DNA from: Blastocladiella emersonii ATCC 22665
Taxonomy: Eukaryota; Blastocladiomycota; Blastocladiomycetes; Blastocladiales; Blastocladiaceae
Direction: 5' to 3'
NCBI GenBank assembly: GCA_025594325.1
Contig: JANHCV010000010.1
Coordinates: forward strand, 434,001 to 498,000
DNA: 64,000 nt
Shown here: positions 1 through 10,493 of the stretch, in pieces
Position numbering within the stretch: the stretch's first letter is position 1
How the letters are laid out: each line of letters begins with the position of its first letter
The notes under the pieces: generated by a model
What the model was told of the DNA's origin: nothing
Database searches by the model: none
Seen by the model: only the letters and a program-made list of their open reading frames with translations
Made by a program: the position numbers and the translations under genes

Positions 1-1096
1 AGTGAATCGATAACACGTTTCGCCGCTGTGCAGGTAGCAGGGGTCGAGGTAAGAAGCGGCCAGCAGCGCAGCAGATGAGCCGCGCGTGATTGCGCTGGAG
101 CAAAGCCAGATGTGCGCTTCGCTCGTGATGAAATTCGCATCCCACGCCACCGAAACAGAGATACCGCGTAACCGCTCTTCGCGAGGGTTTAAGCGACTTC
201 GTTGCACAACCCTCGCTTGGCACGACGTCCCTTGGCAAGTGAACAGGACGCGAGGGGTCGCCGGGCGGGCACAACGGCGGTATAGTGGCAGCAACGGCGG
301 TCAAGAAAAACGAGTTTTTCGACACAAGGGGAAGAACTAGAACACAAATAGCGTATCCTTTAAGCGTGCGTCACCACGGGAAACAAGGCACTGAAAGGCC
401 CAGGTACCGTGAAAGCGTCCCACAACACGCTGCTCCACTCGGCGAGCTCGCCTAAGCAGCACTTGTGCAATAGCAAGAGCAGAGTGCAAAAGCGGTGCCA
501 GCGGAACACTCAAGTCAACGGCCGAGTCGAGCACAGCACGTCGCCGTGCGAGCGCCAACCAAAGGCGCCGAGGTGGGACAGGACCGGCGTGTCGTCGATT
601 TCATGATTTATGGAATCCATTGCATAGAGTAAATGAGCCTCATTAAATAAGGAGAGCAAACGGGAGGGGAGCGGAGCGGAAGCGAGAGCGAAGCGAAGTG
701 GCGCAACGCGACACGGGGAGTGATGTCATTGGGAGCAACGTGACCAGCGTTGCCACGAAATCGCGGTCACTATAGCTTGGGCAAAGCCCCGCACCACTCA
801 CTCCGGTCGGGTGTCAACTGTGCGGGGCTTTGCCCAAAAGCCCTCTCGCCACGATCACCTGGCATTGGAGACGCGTTAATTGACGTGGGCTGCAAGGAAC
901 TGCATGGTTTATGGACTGAGAGACACGGAACTCGTTTCAGGTGTAGCGCTGTCTGAGATCGTGCTTCGGATCTGTCGTATGTAGAGGGGCGTGAGTGAAA
1001 GAGTCGCAACGCGTCAGAACCGCGCGTTGGGGCCGTCACCGCACGTCTCCTTCTCGCTTCTGCTCGCCTTCCTGCTCATGGGCTAGATCAAGTCGG
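1..1096. other. Non-coding flank downstream of the LRR cluster
   Basis: I find no convincing gene here. Short open frames on both strands lack recognisable domains and look like chance frames in GC-rich DNA. The stretch contains a 17-bp hairpin (listed separately) and a shorter 9-bp inverted repeat near 181-215. It lies 3' of a decayed LRR gene. Confidence 0.5.
777..837. repeat. Perfect 17-bp inverted repeat with 27-nt loop
   Basis: The left arm TTGGGCAAAGCCCCGCA (777-793) is exactly complementary to the right arm at 821-837, with a 27-nt spacer. On RNA or single-stranded DNA it would form a stable GC-rich hairpin. It is not preceded by a gene that would need a terminator, and eukaryotes do not use such terminators. 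It could be a palindromic remnant of a transposable element. The function is unknown. Confidence 0.75.
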
Positions 1097-2638
1097 TTAC
1101 GGATGGGGCGGCGCAAGCTGGAGGCCTCCGGGCGGATCGCCTTTCCATCCTGTGCAGCGACTCCTTGTGCAGCGAACTGCGCTCACGCGCGCACAAACGC
1201 GGCCAGCCACGATTTGGTGATGGTCCTCTTGATGGAGCCCTGGCGCGCCTTGGTTGTGCGCGCCGAGTACCTTGTAAAGCGCCTCACTGCAGCATACGCG
1301 CACGTAGCGAGTAGCTCTAGCGCGCTCAAGGCAACTGAGATCTAGCGCGCTCAAGGCAACTGAAATCAGATTTGCGACGGACGCGTCAAGGTGAGCCGCT
1401 CGCTCACAACAGCATGCTGGTATTCTCGGCAAGCCGATATGGAAGTAGTTGGCAATCTTGAACGAAGGGCATGAACAAACTAAGCACAACGAATGCGCCC
1501 GGCGACTCGATATCGACCAACGCGTTGGTTTTCCGCCAAGAAAGCACCTAAGGACGATGGAGTTCGCGTCGCACGCTATGATCCAGATTGAGGCCTTGAG
1601 CGAGCTCGATTTCTTGGGCACGGAACAAGAGAGCTCGGATGAAGCGGACCTACGGTGGAAGGATCGCGAAGGATTGACGTCCGTTACGCTGCCAGGAAGG
1701 TATGTGACTAGTGCGAGCAAGTTGGCGCCCGAGAGTGCACAGCAGCTGACATTGAGGTATTGGAGGGTCGCGGAAAGATATTTGGCCATCGTTATCGCCG
1801 CTTCAGGATGAAACTGGTTCGAGGAAATGTCCAGGCTCTGGAGCGCCGGCGGAAAGAAAACTGCTGCTTTGACAAGCTCACAAGCAGGTGAGCGGAAAGT
1901 TAGGCTGCGCTGCTGTGCGCCTCTCGCGGCGGAAAGCGGCGGGCGAGGCATCATCAACTTGTCAAGGTTCGTGATGCGATCGCCGCTAAAATCGAGCTTT
2001 GTCACAGTGAAAGGAAGCCTGAGCTCAAGCGCGCGAGCCGTGTTGAGCTTACAGCAAGTAAGCGCGAGCGATTCCACCCGCTGGTCTGGAGATGCAAGCG
2101 CACGATTAAGCATTCCAATGCCGATCAGTGTGATTCGTCGCATCGAGAGCTCGACCTGGATCGAGCGGCCCGAGGAAATGTCATCAAAGTTACGAGCGAT
2201 TACCGCGTCCCCCGGAGCAAAACCACAGGCAGGGGCGGAAATTCCAGTGACCGCGTCGAGGGCCACTGCGAGTTGAACTGGCACTGGGACTGGGAGCACC
2301 AACGCCGCCTTGTTCGCGCGCCAGAAATCAATGACGCGGTCGTGATCGCATGCGATGGCCTCGATCACATCCGAGGGACTGACGAGGGCCAAGTCATTAC
2401 TGCAGTCGCGCCAGACTTGGAGAAGCGACACGTTCCCAGTGCGCGTCGCGCGTCGGATGTCGAGGCTCGGGCAGCCTTTTAACACAGCTTGATGCACTTT
2501 GCGAATGTTCGCGCGCGTCATGACGTCGAGGTACGGGCGCATCCCGCGCAAGTCATTGATCGCGTGAGACTCGACGGCGCGGACCAAAACGGCCTCGATG
2601 ATGTCGTTCACTGCGAGCTTCGTTTGCGGCAAGTCCAT
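1097..2638 (-). pseudogene. Decayed F-box-like/LRR gene (LRR1)
   Basis: The open frame begins MDLPQTKLAVNDIIEAVLVR, the family N-terminus shared with the other LRR genes here: an F-box-like helical stretch, then a short ankyrin-like part (GNVSLLQVWRDC, HDRVIDFWRANK), then leucine-rich repeats. Similarity to the family holds from 2638 down to about 1680 (about 320 residues). Beyond that the frame stays open to 1097 but the composition changes completely and no LRRs remain, so the C-terminal half was lost or replaced. The family probably serves in protein-protein recognition. A substrate-adaptor role in an SCF ubiquitin ligase is inferred from the F-box-like start only. The tail after 1680 is unexplained. 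Confidence 0.65.
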
Positions 2639-2884
2639 GGCTTCATTCGATTCGTATGCGATAATTGAGGAGGAGGACCAGCTCAGCCGTGTAAATAAGC
2701 CTTGACGCGTTGTTTACGCCACCACGTGATCGCGTTGCACATTCCGCTCTCGCTTCTGCCCGCTCCTCATGCACGGCATGAAATTTATTTGGCCGTCGCT
2801 CACACGGTTGTTTGACACGGCTCGACACAAATCTTTGGCTCGACCTCAACCATTCCATCGTATTTCGCGCGTCGAACACGCAAA

Positions 2885-4671
2885 TCACGTCGCTTTCTGC
2901 ACGAGGAGCGCATTGATTTGTGCCTTCGCCTCGGGGGAGATCTTCGTCATGCGCACATCCAGCGCAGCCAGCTTGGGCAGCGCTCGCGTCTCAAGCATCG
3001 CAACAACGCCGTCGTCAATTGGGCACCTGTGAAGCACCAGCAACTCGATTGAGTTGGGTAGAGCTGGGATGATGATCGCCAGAACCTCGTTGATGTTCTT
3101 GGAATTGTCCCTACGAAGCATAGGAGTCCCACCTAGATCAAGTTGCACAAGCGATGGGGCGCGCTGGAGCCACGAAGCAAGCGCACAAACCGTTGGACGG
3201 TCGAGCACGATGGTGTTGAGGCAAAAGAACATGAAGTTGGCCGACGGTAAATGCATAAACAGTTTGACGAGTGCACCCGATGCGAACGCGTTATTCTGGA
3301 AAACAAGCTCCTGTATCCGCTCGGGAAGCGTGCGCGCGAACCGGGCCACGTCGAGTGCGCGCATGCTTGAGAAGTTGACACGCAGGGAGTGGAAGTTGGC
3401 AGCGGTCGCGGTGACTCGTTCCATTAGCTCAGCTAAGCCTGCGTAGATCCCTAGGTTTCCACCAATGTCCAGTACCGCGAGCGTCGGAGGAATTGAAGCG
3501 GCAAGCTCTGGCAAGTGAGCCGCTTTGAGCCTAGTCGAGTTGAGGTTGAGCCGACCAAGTCGCGGAAGTACCCGATCAGCAAGCGCGGAAAAGAGGTTTG
3601 GGTGGAGATCCGCATTGCCGCTGAAGTTGAGTTCCACAATCGAGTCGGGCAGTGCTGAAATGAGTACCAAATCCAAACCCAGTGACATGATAGAACTGGA
3701 CAACGACAGCGATTTAAGGCGAGCCAGGCTGAGAAGGCGGCCAGCACGTGCACATAAATCATGGCACATTAGCGTGGTCGCATTCAATTTGAGAAACACG
3801 AGGCCAGTCGGAAGTGCTGAGAGAAGCTCGTCCGTGTTTGCGCCCGTAAAGGTGCAGCCGCCGAGATGAAGCCATTCAAGGGTCAAGGGAAGGCACTGTG
3901 ACAGCACGACCGCCGACTCGCGATCAAAATGATTTGACGAGAAGTCAAGACACTTGAGCGAACAAGGAAACCTCGCGGTCGAAATTCGGACAGGGTCCCA
4001 ACATGTCCCGATCGCCGCAGGACGCAAGTCGTCCAACGTGTCAGGAAGATGCTGCAGAATCTGATCGAGATCTGTAATCCTGGTACCGCCGAGGTCGAGT
4101 TTCGTGACTGTCGATGGGAGGCGGAGGTTGAACTCGCGGACTGTATTGATGTCGCAGCAAACGAGAGCAAGCGAGGACACGCGTTGGTCGGGCGATGTGA
4201 GTGCGCGATTGAGCATGTCAATGCCGCTCGAGGTGATCCGCCGCGTCAACACCTCGAGCTCGAGCTCGGTCGCGTGACCCGAGGAAAGATCATTGATGAG
4301 GTCAGCGATCACCACGTCGCCTTGAGCAAGACTAGACGCGAGGGTCGGGATACCGTAGACTCGTGTCCTTTCTCGATCGCCACAATAATATCGAATAAGC
4401 TGATGTTTGCGACGGAGATCATGCGGCAGTCGCGGAAAATGTCGAGGAGCGCGAAATCCCCAGATTGTGTTGCGTGTCCGATGTCGAGGCTCGGGCAGAG
4501 ACGCAGTACGGCGCACGAGACCTTCGGGACCACCTCGCGCGGGAGCACGCCGAGGTACGGCCGCATCCCGCGAAGGTCATTTTTGGAGTGAAGCTTGACG
4601 GCGCGGACCAAGATGTCCTCGACTATGTCGCTGACGGCAAGCCTCGGTTGCAGCAAGTCTAAGTGGTTCAT
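2885..4671 (-). pseudogene. Frameshifted F-box-like/LRR gene (LRR2)
   Basis: The gene starts at 4671 with MNHLDLLQPRLAVSDIVEDI and runs in one frame to about 4370 (F-box-like segment and ankyrin-like GDFALLDIFRDC). It then continues in another frame (GIPTLASSLAQGDVVIADLI onward) through about 14 leucine-rich repeats to a TGA at 2885. Compared with the intact paralogue at 4948-6825, roughly 25 residues are missing at the frame change, so a small deletion or frameshift is likelier than an intron. No GT-AG pair of plausible length fits. The C-terminus (INALLVQKAT) matches the paralogue's (IDALLVPKAT), so the 3' end is complete. It could be a recent pseudogene or contain an assembly error. Confidence 0.75.
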
Positions 4672-4947
4672 TCGTTTTGCATGCGATGAATGTCGAGCGG
4701 AACGGGAGAGAGCTTCGAAGGCGAGCTCGCCGCGACGTCAAAGGTTGGGGCGCGCAAACACGTGATCGCATCGCACATTTTGTCTCCTTCGCGTCCGCCG
4801 CCCTTCTTAGCGCACATGAAACGCCGCGATTGCTAAAAGAAATGCCTGCCTTAATAGAGGACGAAATTTATTTGTCTTATATTTGCCGCTATTTGGTTTC
4901 CGCGAGGGACTGAAAATTTCGCTATGAATCGCGCATCGTACACCCGA

Positions 4948-6825
4948 TCACGTCGCTTTCGGCACAAGCAGGGCGTCGATCCGCGCCTCGCCCTCTGCCG
5001 AAATCTCCGTGTCGCGCGTATCCAGCACGGAGAGGTTAGGCAGGGCGCGCTTCTCAAACCTGGCGACGACCTCGTCATCAATGAGACATTCCTGGAGGTC
5101 CAGCGACTCGAGAGAATCCGGAAGCGCACGAACAAGGAACGCCAGTTCCTTGTTGCCAATGTATTTCCCGCGCCGGCTGGCAAACTTGCGGGTCGCGCCA
5201 ATGTTCAAGTGCACAAGCGAGGGGGCTTGCTGGAGCCACGCCGCGAGCGCACGAACTGCTGGACGATCGAACGTGATCGACTTGAGGCATAGGGACGTGA
5301 CTGCAGCCGATGGCAGGTAGGTGAGAAGCTCTTCGAGCCCGCCTGGCGCAAACCCAAGTGTCTCCAGAGTGAGCTCTTGGAGCCTCGAAGGAAGCGCACG
5401 CGCGAACCGGCCCGCATCAAGCGCGTTCATGACGGAAAAGCTCATGCGAAAGGTGTGGAAATTGGGAGCAGTCACGGTGACGTGCTCCATGAACTTGGCC
5501 AGGCCCGCGTCGATGCCACTGTTCAGGCCGAGGTCGAGCAGCTCGAGCGTCGCGGGGATCGCTGCAACGAGCTGAGGCAAGTGAGTGCCGTCCAATTTCG
5601 TTCCTTGGAGGTGGAGGTGGCTCAGTCGCGGGAGCGCTCGACTGGCGAGCGCGACCAGTGCTGCTGGATGAATGTTAAGGTTGTCGCTGAGATTGAGGTC
5701 CACGATCGAGCCGGGCAGCGCGGCAACGATTACCGCGGACTCGCTTGACGACAGGCGACAACCAGCGACGGATAAAGATTCCAAACGGGCCAACCATCGA
5801 AGGCGGTGGGCAAGCGCTTCCGCACCGCCGTTCGAAAACCTGGCCGCGTCGAGGTTGAGATAAAGCAAGCCAAGAGGGAGTTTGGTCAAGTATGTCCAGG
5901 AATCGCCTCTCGAGGCCAAGCTGAGGCATCCGCCAAGGTGAAGCCGCTCGAGGGCCTCGGGCACCTGCTGCAACAGAACTGTCAGTGACTTGGAATCAAG
6001 CCGACACGACAAGAAGTCAAGGTCCTTGAGTGAAGGCAGAAACCGCATGTTGGTGATCGTGGTCAACTTATTCCGCTTCCCGATGTTTTTAAGCCGGAGC
6101 TTGACCAACGTGGCAGGAAGCCGCGAGAAGAGCTGGTCAGGATCAGTTATCCGGTTCCTGCTCAAATCCAGATCCGTGACGGTCGGCGGGAGCAAGAGCG
6201 CGAGCACACGAGCCATGTTGAGGTCGCAACAAGCGAGATGAAGCACCGTCACGCGCTGGTCCGGCGAGTCGAGAGCACGGTTCAGCATGTCGACGCCGCT
6301 CTGCGTGATCCGGCGCATCGCCAGCTTGACCTCGGCTACGCGGCCCGAGGAGATATCATCAAAAAGCTCGGCGATAGCTGCGTCGCCGGGTGCTACGCCT
6401 TGAGGCGCAGCTGGCGTGCCGGGCCAAGCATCAAGCGCAACAGCAAGCTGGGGCGTCTCGTACGGCTTAATGCGCCCGACAAGAGTCTTGTTCTCACGCC
6501 AAAATGCAACGACCTCGTCGAAGCCGTTGTTGAGCGCCTCGTCGAGCAAGGCACTGTTGACGGCCGATAGCTTGCTGCGGTCGCGCAACATCTCGAGGAG
6601 CGCCACATTTCCCGATTCTGTCGCATACTCGGCATCGAGGCTCGGGCAACGCAACAGCACCGCGCGGGTGACGTTCGGAGCGATTGCTCGCGGCAGCACG
6701 CCGAGGTACGGGCGCATCCCGTTCAAGTCGTCCTCGCGGTGAAGCATGATGGCGCGGACCAGAATGGTCTCGATGATATCGTTGACCGCGAGCCGGGGAA
6801 ATTGCAGCAAGTCCAAGCGGTCCAT
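4948..6825 (-). CDS. Intact F-box-like / ankyrin-like / LRR protein (LRR3)
   Basis: A single uninterrupted 625-codon frame, the only complete member of the minus-strand LRR family here. I chose the ATG at 6825 (MDRLDLLQFPRLAVNDIIET) because every paralogue starts at the same point. The frame could open 33 codons earlier at 6924. Residues 1-45 are F-box-like (NDIIETILVRAI), about 46-140 resemble degenerate ankyrin units (TESGNVALLEMLRDRS; NGFDEVVAFWREN), and about 180-625 are LRRs of the ribonuclease-inhibitor type (LPPTVTDLDLSRNRITD). No signal peptide or transmembrane segment is visible, so it is probably cytosolic or nuclear. The function is inferred as ligand or substrate recognition, possibly an SCF adaptor. 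It sits in a tandem array of paralogues. Confidence 0.85.
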   Translation of the reverse strand: MDRLDLLQFPRLAVNDIIETILVRAIMLHREDDLNGMRPYLGVLPRAIAPNVTRAVLLRCPSLDAEYATESGNVALLEMLRDRSKLSAVNSALLDEALNNGFDEVVAFWRENKTLVGRIKPYETPQLAVALDAWPGTPAAPQGVAPGDAAIAELFDDISSGRVAEVKLAMRRITQSGVDMLNRALDSPDQRVTVLHLACCDLNMARVLALLLPPTVTDLDLSRNRITDPDQLFSRLPATLVKLRLKNIGKRNKLTTITNMRFLPSLKDLDFLSCRLDSKSLTVLLQQVPEALERLHLGGCLSLASRGDSWTYLTKLPLGLLYLNLDAARFSNGGAEALAHRLRWLARLESLSVAGCRLSSSESAVIVAALPGSIVDLNLSDNLNIHPAALVALASRALPRLSHLHLQGTKLDGTHLPQLVAAIPATLELLDLGLNSGIDAGLAKFMEHVTVTAPNFHTFRMSFSVMNALDAGRFARALPSRLQELTLETLGFAPGGLEELLTYLPSAAVTSLCLKSITFDRPAVRALAAWLQQAPSLVHLNIGATRKFASRRGKYIGNKELAFLVRALPDSLESLDLQECLIDDEVVARFEKRALPNLSVLDTRDTEISAEGEARIDALLVPKAT

Positions 6826-7109
6826 TCGTTTTACATGCGATGGTTGGTGAGCGGTGCGGGTGAGTGCCAGCCCGAACTGCCAGCATAAACGGGTGGACAT
6901 CGCAAACACGTGATCGCGTCGCACATTTTGTCAGCACCCCTGATTTTGTCCCCATCTTGCCCGCCTTCTCCGCAGGTCAGCCATGAGATGGAACGATTTC
7001 ATCCAAAAGCTTGACGCCGCTGCGCAATGGATTTGTATTCATGTTTGCCGCTATCCAACTTCAGGCAGGACCTGAAGCGCTCGCTCTCATTCACGCATCA
7101 AACTCTCGA

Positions 7110-8479
7110 TCACGTCGTTTTGGACACGAGAAGCGCGTTGATCCGCGTTTTGCCCTCAGCAGAAATCCTCGTGTCGCGCGTGTCCAGCACGGACAAGTTG
7201 GGCAAGGCGCTGCTCGAACAAGGCGATGACCGCGTCATTGACTCGGCAGCCGCTGAGCACCAGAGACTCGAGCGATTCGGGTAGAGCTGGGACAACGATC
7301 GCCATTTCCTCGTTGCCAACGTTGCTCGAGCTTCCATTGCGAAGAATGACGGTCCCGCCGAGGCTGAGATGCGCGAGCGAAGGGGCGCGCTGGAGCCACG
7401 CAGCAAGCGCATGGACTGTTGGGAGGTCGAGCGCGATGGTATAGGCAGATGGTTTTGAAAGCGACCAACGGCATGAGCGTGAACAGTTCCACGAGCGCGC
7501 CTGCTGCGAACGCGTTATTCTGAAATGAAAGCTTCTGCATGCTTGTGGGAAGTGCGCGCGCAAACCGTACAACGTCGAGCTCTCCCAAGTCCGAGAAGGC
7601 GATGCACAAAGTGTGGAAGTTGACAGCAGTTGCGGTGATGCGTTCCATGACTTCCGCAAGTCCCATCGATCCTGGAACAGTGAAATAGTTGCTGTTCCCG
7701 AAGCTGAATTCAAGCGCCGTGAGGGTCGCAGGAATCGCGTCCGCGAGCTGTGGAAAGTGAGTGATATCCAGTCCAGTCGCGCGAAGTTGGAGTCGGCTTA
7801 GACGCGGGAGTGCCCGTCTAGCGAGCGCGAACAGTGCACCTGGGTTGATATCGAAGTTGTTGTTAAGGTTGAGCTCCACGATTGAGTCGGGCAGCGATGC
7901 AATGATCCTCGCACAGGTTGAAGACAAACGACAGCCGACCAATGACAGCGATTCCAAGCGGGTCATGTCATAAAGACGGTTTGCCAGTCCGAATCCGCCG
8001 CCGGAGGATAAATTGGTCGCATCGCCGGTCGCGTCGACATTGAGAGACGCCAGGCCAGCAGGGAGTCGGGCGAGGGACCCCAGAGTGTTGGCGTACGTGT
8101 CAAAGCATTCGCCAATTTGAAGCCGCTCAATGGTCGCGGGGAGTTGCTCCATGAGCGTCGCTGCTGACTCGTGGGCAAGCTGATTCGACAAGAAATCGAG
8201 GTCCTCGAGGGATGGTGGAAGCCGCGCTCGGGTGAGCGTGGTCGGTTCGTTCCGTCTTCCAACGGCCGCAAGTCGTAACGCGATCAGCGTGGGAGGAAGC
8301 CATGAGAAAAGCAGGCCGGGGTCGGTGATCCGGTTCTTGCTCAGATTGAGACTTCGGACTGATGGCGGGAGCGAAAGTGCAAGCACGCGAGCAACGTTGA
8401 GGTCGCAGCAAACGAGGCTGACCAAAGTGACGCGCTGGTTTGGGGAGTCAAGCGCACGGTTGAGCGATTCGATGCCACT
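7110..8479 (-). pseudogene. LRR4, C-terminal part (gene split by retroelement)
   Basis: This is the 3' portion of an LRR gene whose 5' portion lies at 13941-14467. The retroelement at 8480-13940 interrupts the codons for ...RITQSG/IESLNRAL..., and removing it with one CCACT duplication restores a continuous frame. The part here holds about 14 LRRs. It has two further lesions: a frame change near 7445 (the paralogue-like frame resumes at ALDLPTVHALAAWLQRAPSL) and a one-base shift near 7205 before ALPNLSVLDTRDTRISAEGK. The normal family stop is at 7110. The gene therefore seems to have been damaged in more than one event. Confidence 0.8.
8475..8479. repeat. Target-site duplication CCACT (left copy)
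   Basis: The five bases CCACT directly precede the 5' LTR and recur immediately after the 3' LTR at 13941-13945. A 5-bp duplication is what a Ty3-type integrase makes. It proves that the LTR pair and everything between inserted as one unit. Confidence 0.95.
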
Positions 8480-8695
8480 TGTTGCGTGTCGTTCATGTGG
8501 CCACGACCGCGGTGATCAATCATCTGATCTCGCGTGAGCCGCCCGCAATCCCTCGCTCCCGCGCCGCCGCACCCCGCTGCGGCGCGCCCTGCTTTGTTAT
8601 CCATTCTCCCCTCTCCCCGTCTTGGGTTCGGGGCCGAAGGCAGGAATAGACATCCCTGACTACTTGTCTCCCGCCTCCTTCTGTCGGCATCAACA
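8480..8695 (+). repeat. 5' LTR, 216 bp
   Basis: It begins TGTTG and ends CAACA, a perfect 5-bp terminal inversion. It appears identical to the copy at 13725-13940 over the whole 216 bp. Gag starts 22 nt after its end. The sequence just inside (TTTTCTTCAAG) does not match the usual initiator-tRNA primer site, so priming may be by another tRNA or by self-priming. I cannot tell which. Confidence 0.95.
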
Positions 8696-8717
8696 TTTTC
8701 TTCAAGTAGTTTTCCGC

Positions 8718-10148
8718 ATGGCCTCGAACCCCACCTTCACCATCTCGCCGGCGCTCTGCAGCGACATCTCCGCGCTCCCCGGCACCTGCAGCGCCGCGGC
8801 CAAGGACCCCCAGGCCGTGCCCGCCGCACGCGCGCGCGCCGCCGAGCTGCGCCAGCTACTCGGTGAGCAATTCGCTGCCTGCTCGGCCGCCATCGACGCC
8901 ACCGCGCAACCCGCGCCGTCCCAGGGCAACGGCACGTCGGCCACCCACCCGCCCAAGCTGCAGGCCCAGGCCGCCAAGGCGCTGGACGCGCTCATCGCCG
9001 CGCACTCGCGCTACAACAACATCATCAACCTCGCTGTCGACATGCTGCCCGCCGAGGCGCCCCCAGCCGCGCCGGCCGCCGCCTCGCCAGCCGCTCCCGC
9101 CGCGTCAACCACCAGCGTCAACAAGCAGCTGCGCGCTGACATCGAGAGCACCCGCATCAACTACCGCCGCCCAGCCTGCGGCAACTGCCGAGACCCAGCC
9201 ACCTTCCTCCGCAACCTCCGCGACCTCTACCCGCTGCACGACCTGTACAAGCTGCTCGACGCCGCCACCACCACCGTCGGCCACGACGCCCAGGTCGTGT
9301 ACAAGTCGATGGTCCGCGAGGGCGCCAGTCTCGAGGAGCACCAGCTGATCGCCCACTTCTTTGACCACATGGAGCGCGCCGCCATCGTCCGCTACCTCGA
9401 CCTCTCGTTCCCCGCCACTCCGGGCCTCACCCTCAAGCGCCACCGCGTTGTGGTTGTCCGGCGTCTCCGCGAGGGGGGTTGCCTGGACCCCACCGGCCAC
9501 CTGCCTCCCGCGCTCCTCTCCTCGTTCCTCAACTTGGTCAAGGGCATCAAGGACGACGTCTACAACGTCCTCTGCCACACGCTTGGCACCGCCACCTCCA
9601 AGCGCACCCCGCTCACGCTCGTCGACCTCATCGGCCCCCACGGCTACGTCCAGATCGCCTCGCGCAGCAAGGCGCCCGCCGGCGACGCTGGCGACGCCTC
9701 GTCCGCCGTGCCGGCCGCGCGCACCAAGTCGGGCGACAAGGACAAGGACAAGAACAAGAACAAGAACAACAACAACTACAACAACAACAACAACGACAAC
9801 AACAACAACTACTACAACAGCTACAACAACAAGAACAACAACAACTACAACAACCACCGCGGCGGCGGCGCCCACGACAAGAACGGCCACTACAACAAGG
9901 GCAAGGCCGGCCGTGACGACCGCGCGTCCCGCGATGCCCCGCGCGCGCTTCTCGCCGTGCCCGACGACCGCCACGATCGTGATCGTGGCGGCAGCGACGA
10001 GCGTCAGCGCTCGCGTTCCCGGTCCCGCTCGCGTCCCTGGTCCCGCTCGCGCTCCCGCTCCGCTGTGCGCAAGCGCGCCCCGCGCAACTACCACGCGGCC
10101 GTGGCGCCCGTCTGGCCCGCGGGTCTCAAGACCAAGTTTGGCGGATGA
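8718..10148 (+). CDS. gag: Retrotransposon Gag (476 aa), Asn-rich and RS-rich tail
   Basis: I chose the start at ATG 8718 (MASNPTFTISPALCSDIS), just past the 5' LTR. The protein would form the virus-like particle that packages element RNA. An alanine/proline-rich N-terminal part is followed by a helical region after a lone CGNC motif (about residue 154). I see no CCHC zinc knuckle. The C-terminus has instead an asparagine-rich stretch (about residues 347-382, from AAC repeats at 9757-9860) and a basic Arg/Ser tail (about 430-460). These probably take over RNA binding, which is inference. The frame ends TGA at 10148. Pol lies downstream in the same frame after further stops. Confidence 0.85.
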   Translation: MASNPTFTISPALCSDISALPGTCSAAAKDPQAVPAARARAAELRQLLGEQFAACSAAIDATAQPAPSQGNGTSATHPPKLQAQAAKALDALIAAHSRYNNIINLAVDMLPAEAPPAAPAAASPAAPAASTTSVNKQLRADIESTRINYRRPACGNCRDPATFLRNLRDLYPLHDLYKLLDAATTTVGHDAQVVYKSMVREGASLEEHQLIAHFFDHMERAAIVRYLDLSFPATPGLTLKRHRVVVVRRLREGGCLDPTGHLPPALLSSFLNLVKGIKDDVYNVLCHTLGTATSKRTPLTLVDLIGPHGYVQIASRSKAPAGDAGDASSAVPAARTKSGDKDKDKNKNKNNNNYNNNNNDNNNNYYNSYNNKNNNNYNNHRGGGAHDKNGHYNKGKAGRDDRASRDAPRALLAVPDDRHDRDRGGSDERQRSRSRSRSRPWSRSRSRSAVRKRAPRNYHAAVAPVWPAGLKTKFGG

Positions 10149-10493
10149 CCTCGAGCGCTCCCGCTCCGAGTTCGTCTCCTCGCCTGCCCGCGCGGTCGAC
10201 GGCATTCCCCGCTCCCAGCCTCTGCTCGCCCACCACCTCCGTGTCCTCGCCCTCCTGCCGGCGTCCGCCACCAGCCTGTTCGCGCACCTGCTTGACAAGT
10301 TCTACCACATCATTGTCGGCTCCCGCCTCGGCCCCACCTTGGCCCGTGCCGCCACCGTCACCCACGACGATCCCCTTCGCGGCCGCCTCGGTCCCGTCGC
10401 GCATTTCGCCGCCCCCGCCCGCTCTGGTGCGCGCCATGAGCACGACGGCGCCGGTGCGGTCGACCCCAACTGGCTGGGCACGCCCACATTTTC
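10149..10493 (+). other. Gag-pol junction, possible start of pol in +1 frame
   Basis: The frame one base off gag is open across the gag stop through 10497 and has protein-like composition (for example SLFAHLLDKFYHIIVGSRLG), whereas the gag frame has several stops. This suggests that pol was once expressed by ribosomal frameshifting near the end of gag and that this is its leader. I see no aspartic protease motif (D[ST]G). The stretch ends where the 138-bp repeats begin. Confidence 0.4.

Noticed and set aside
9105-10298. Minus-strand 397-codon frame rich in valine opposite gag
   Set aside because: The Val runs are the antisense of the AAC (Asn) repeat in gag. No domain, and the plus strand explains the sequence.
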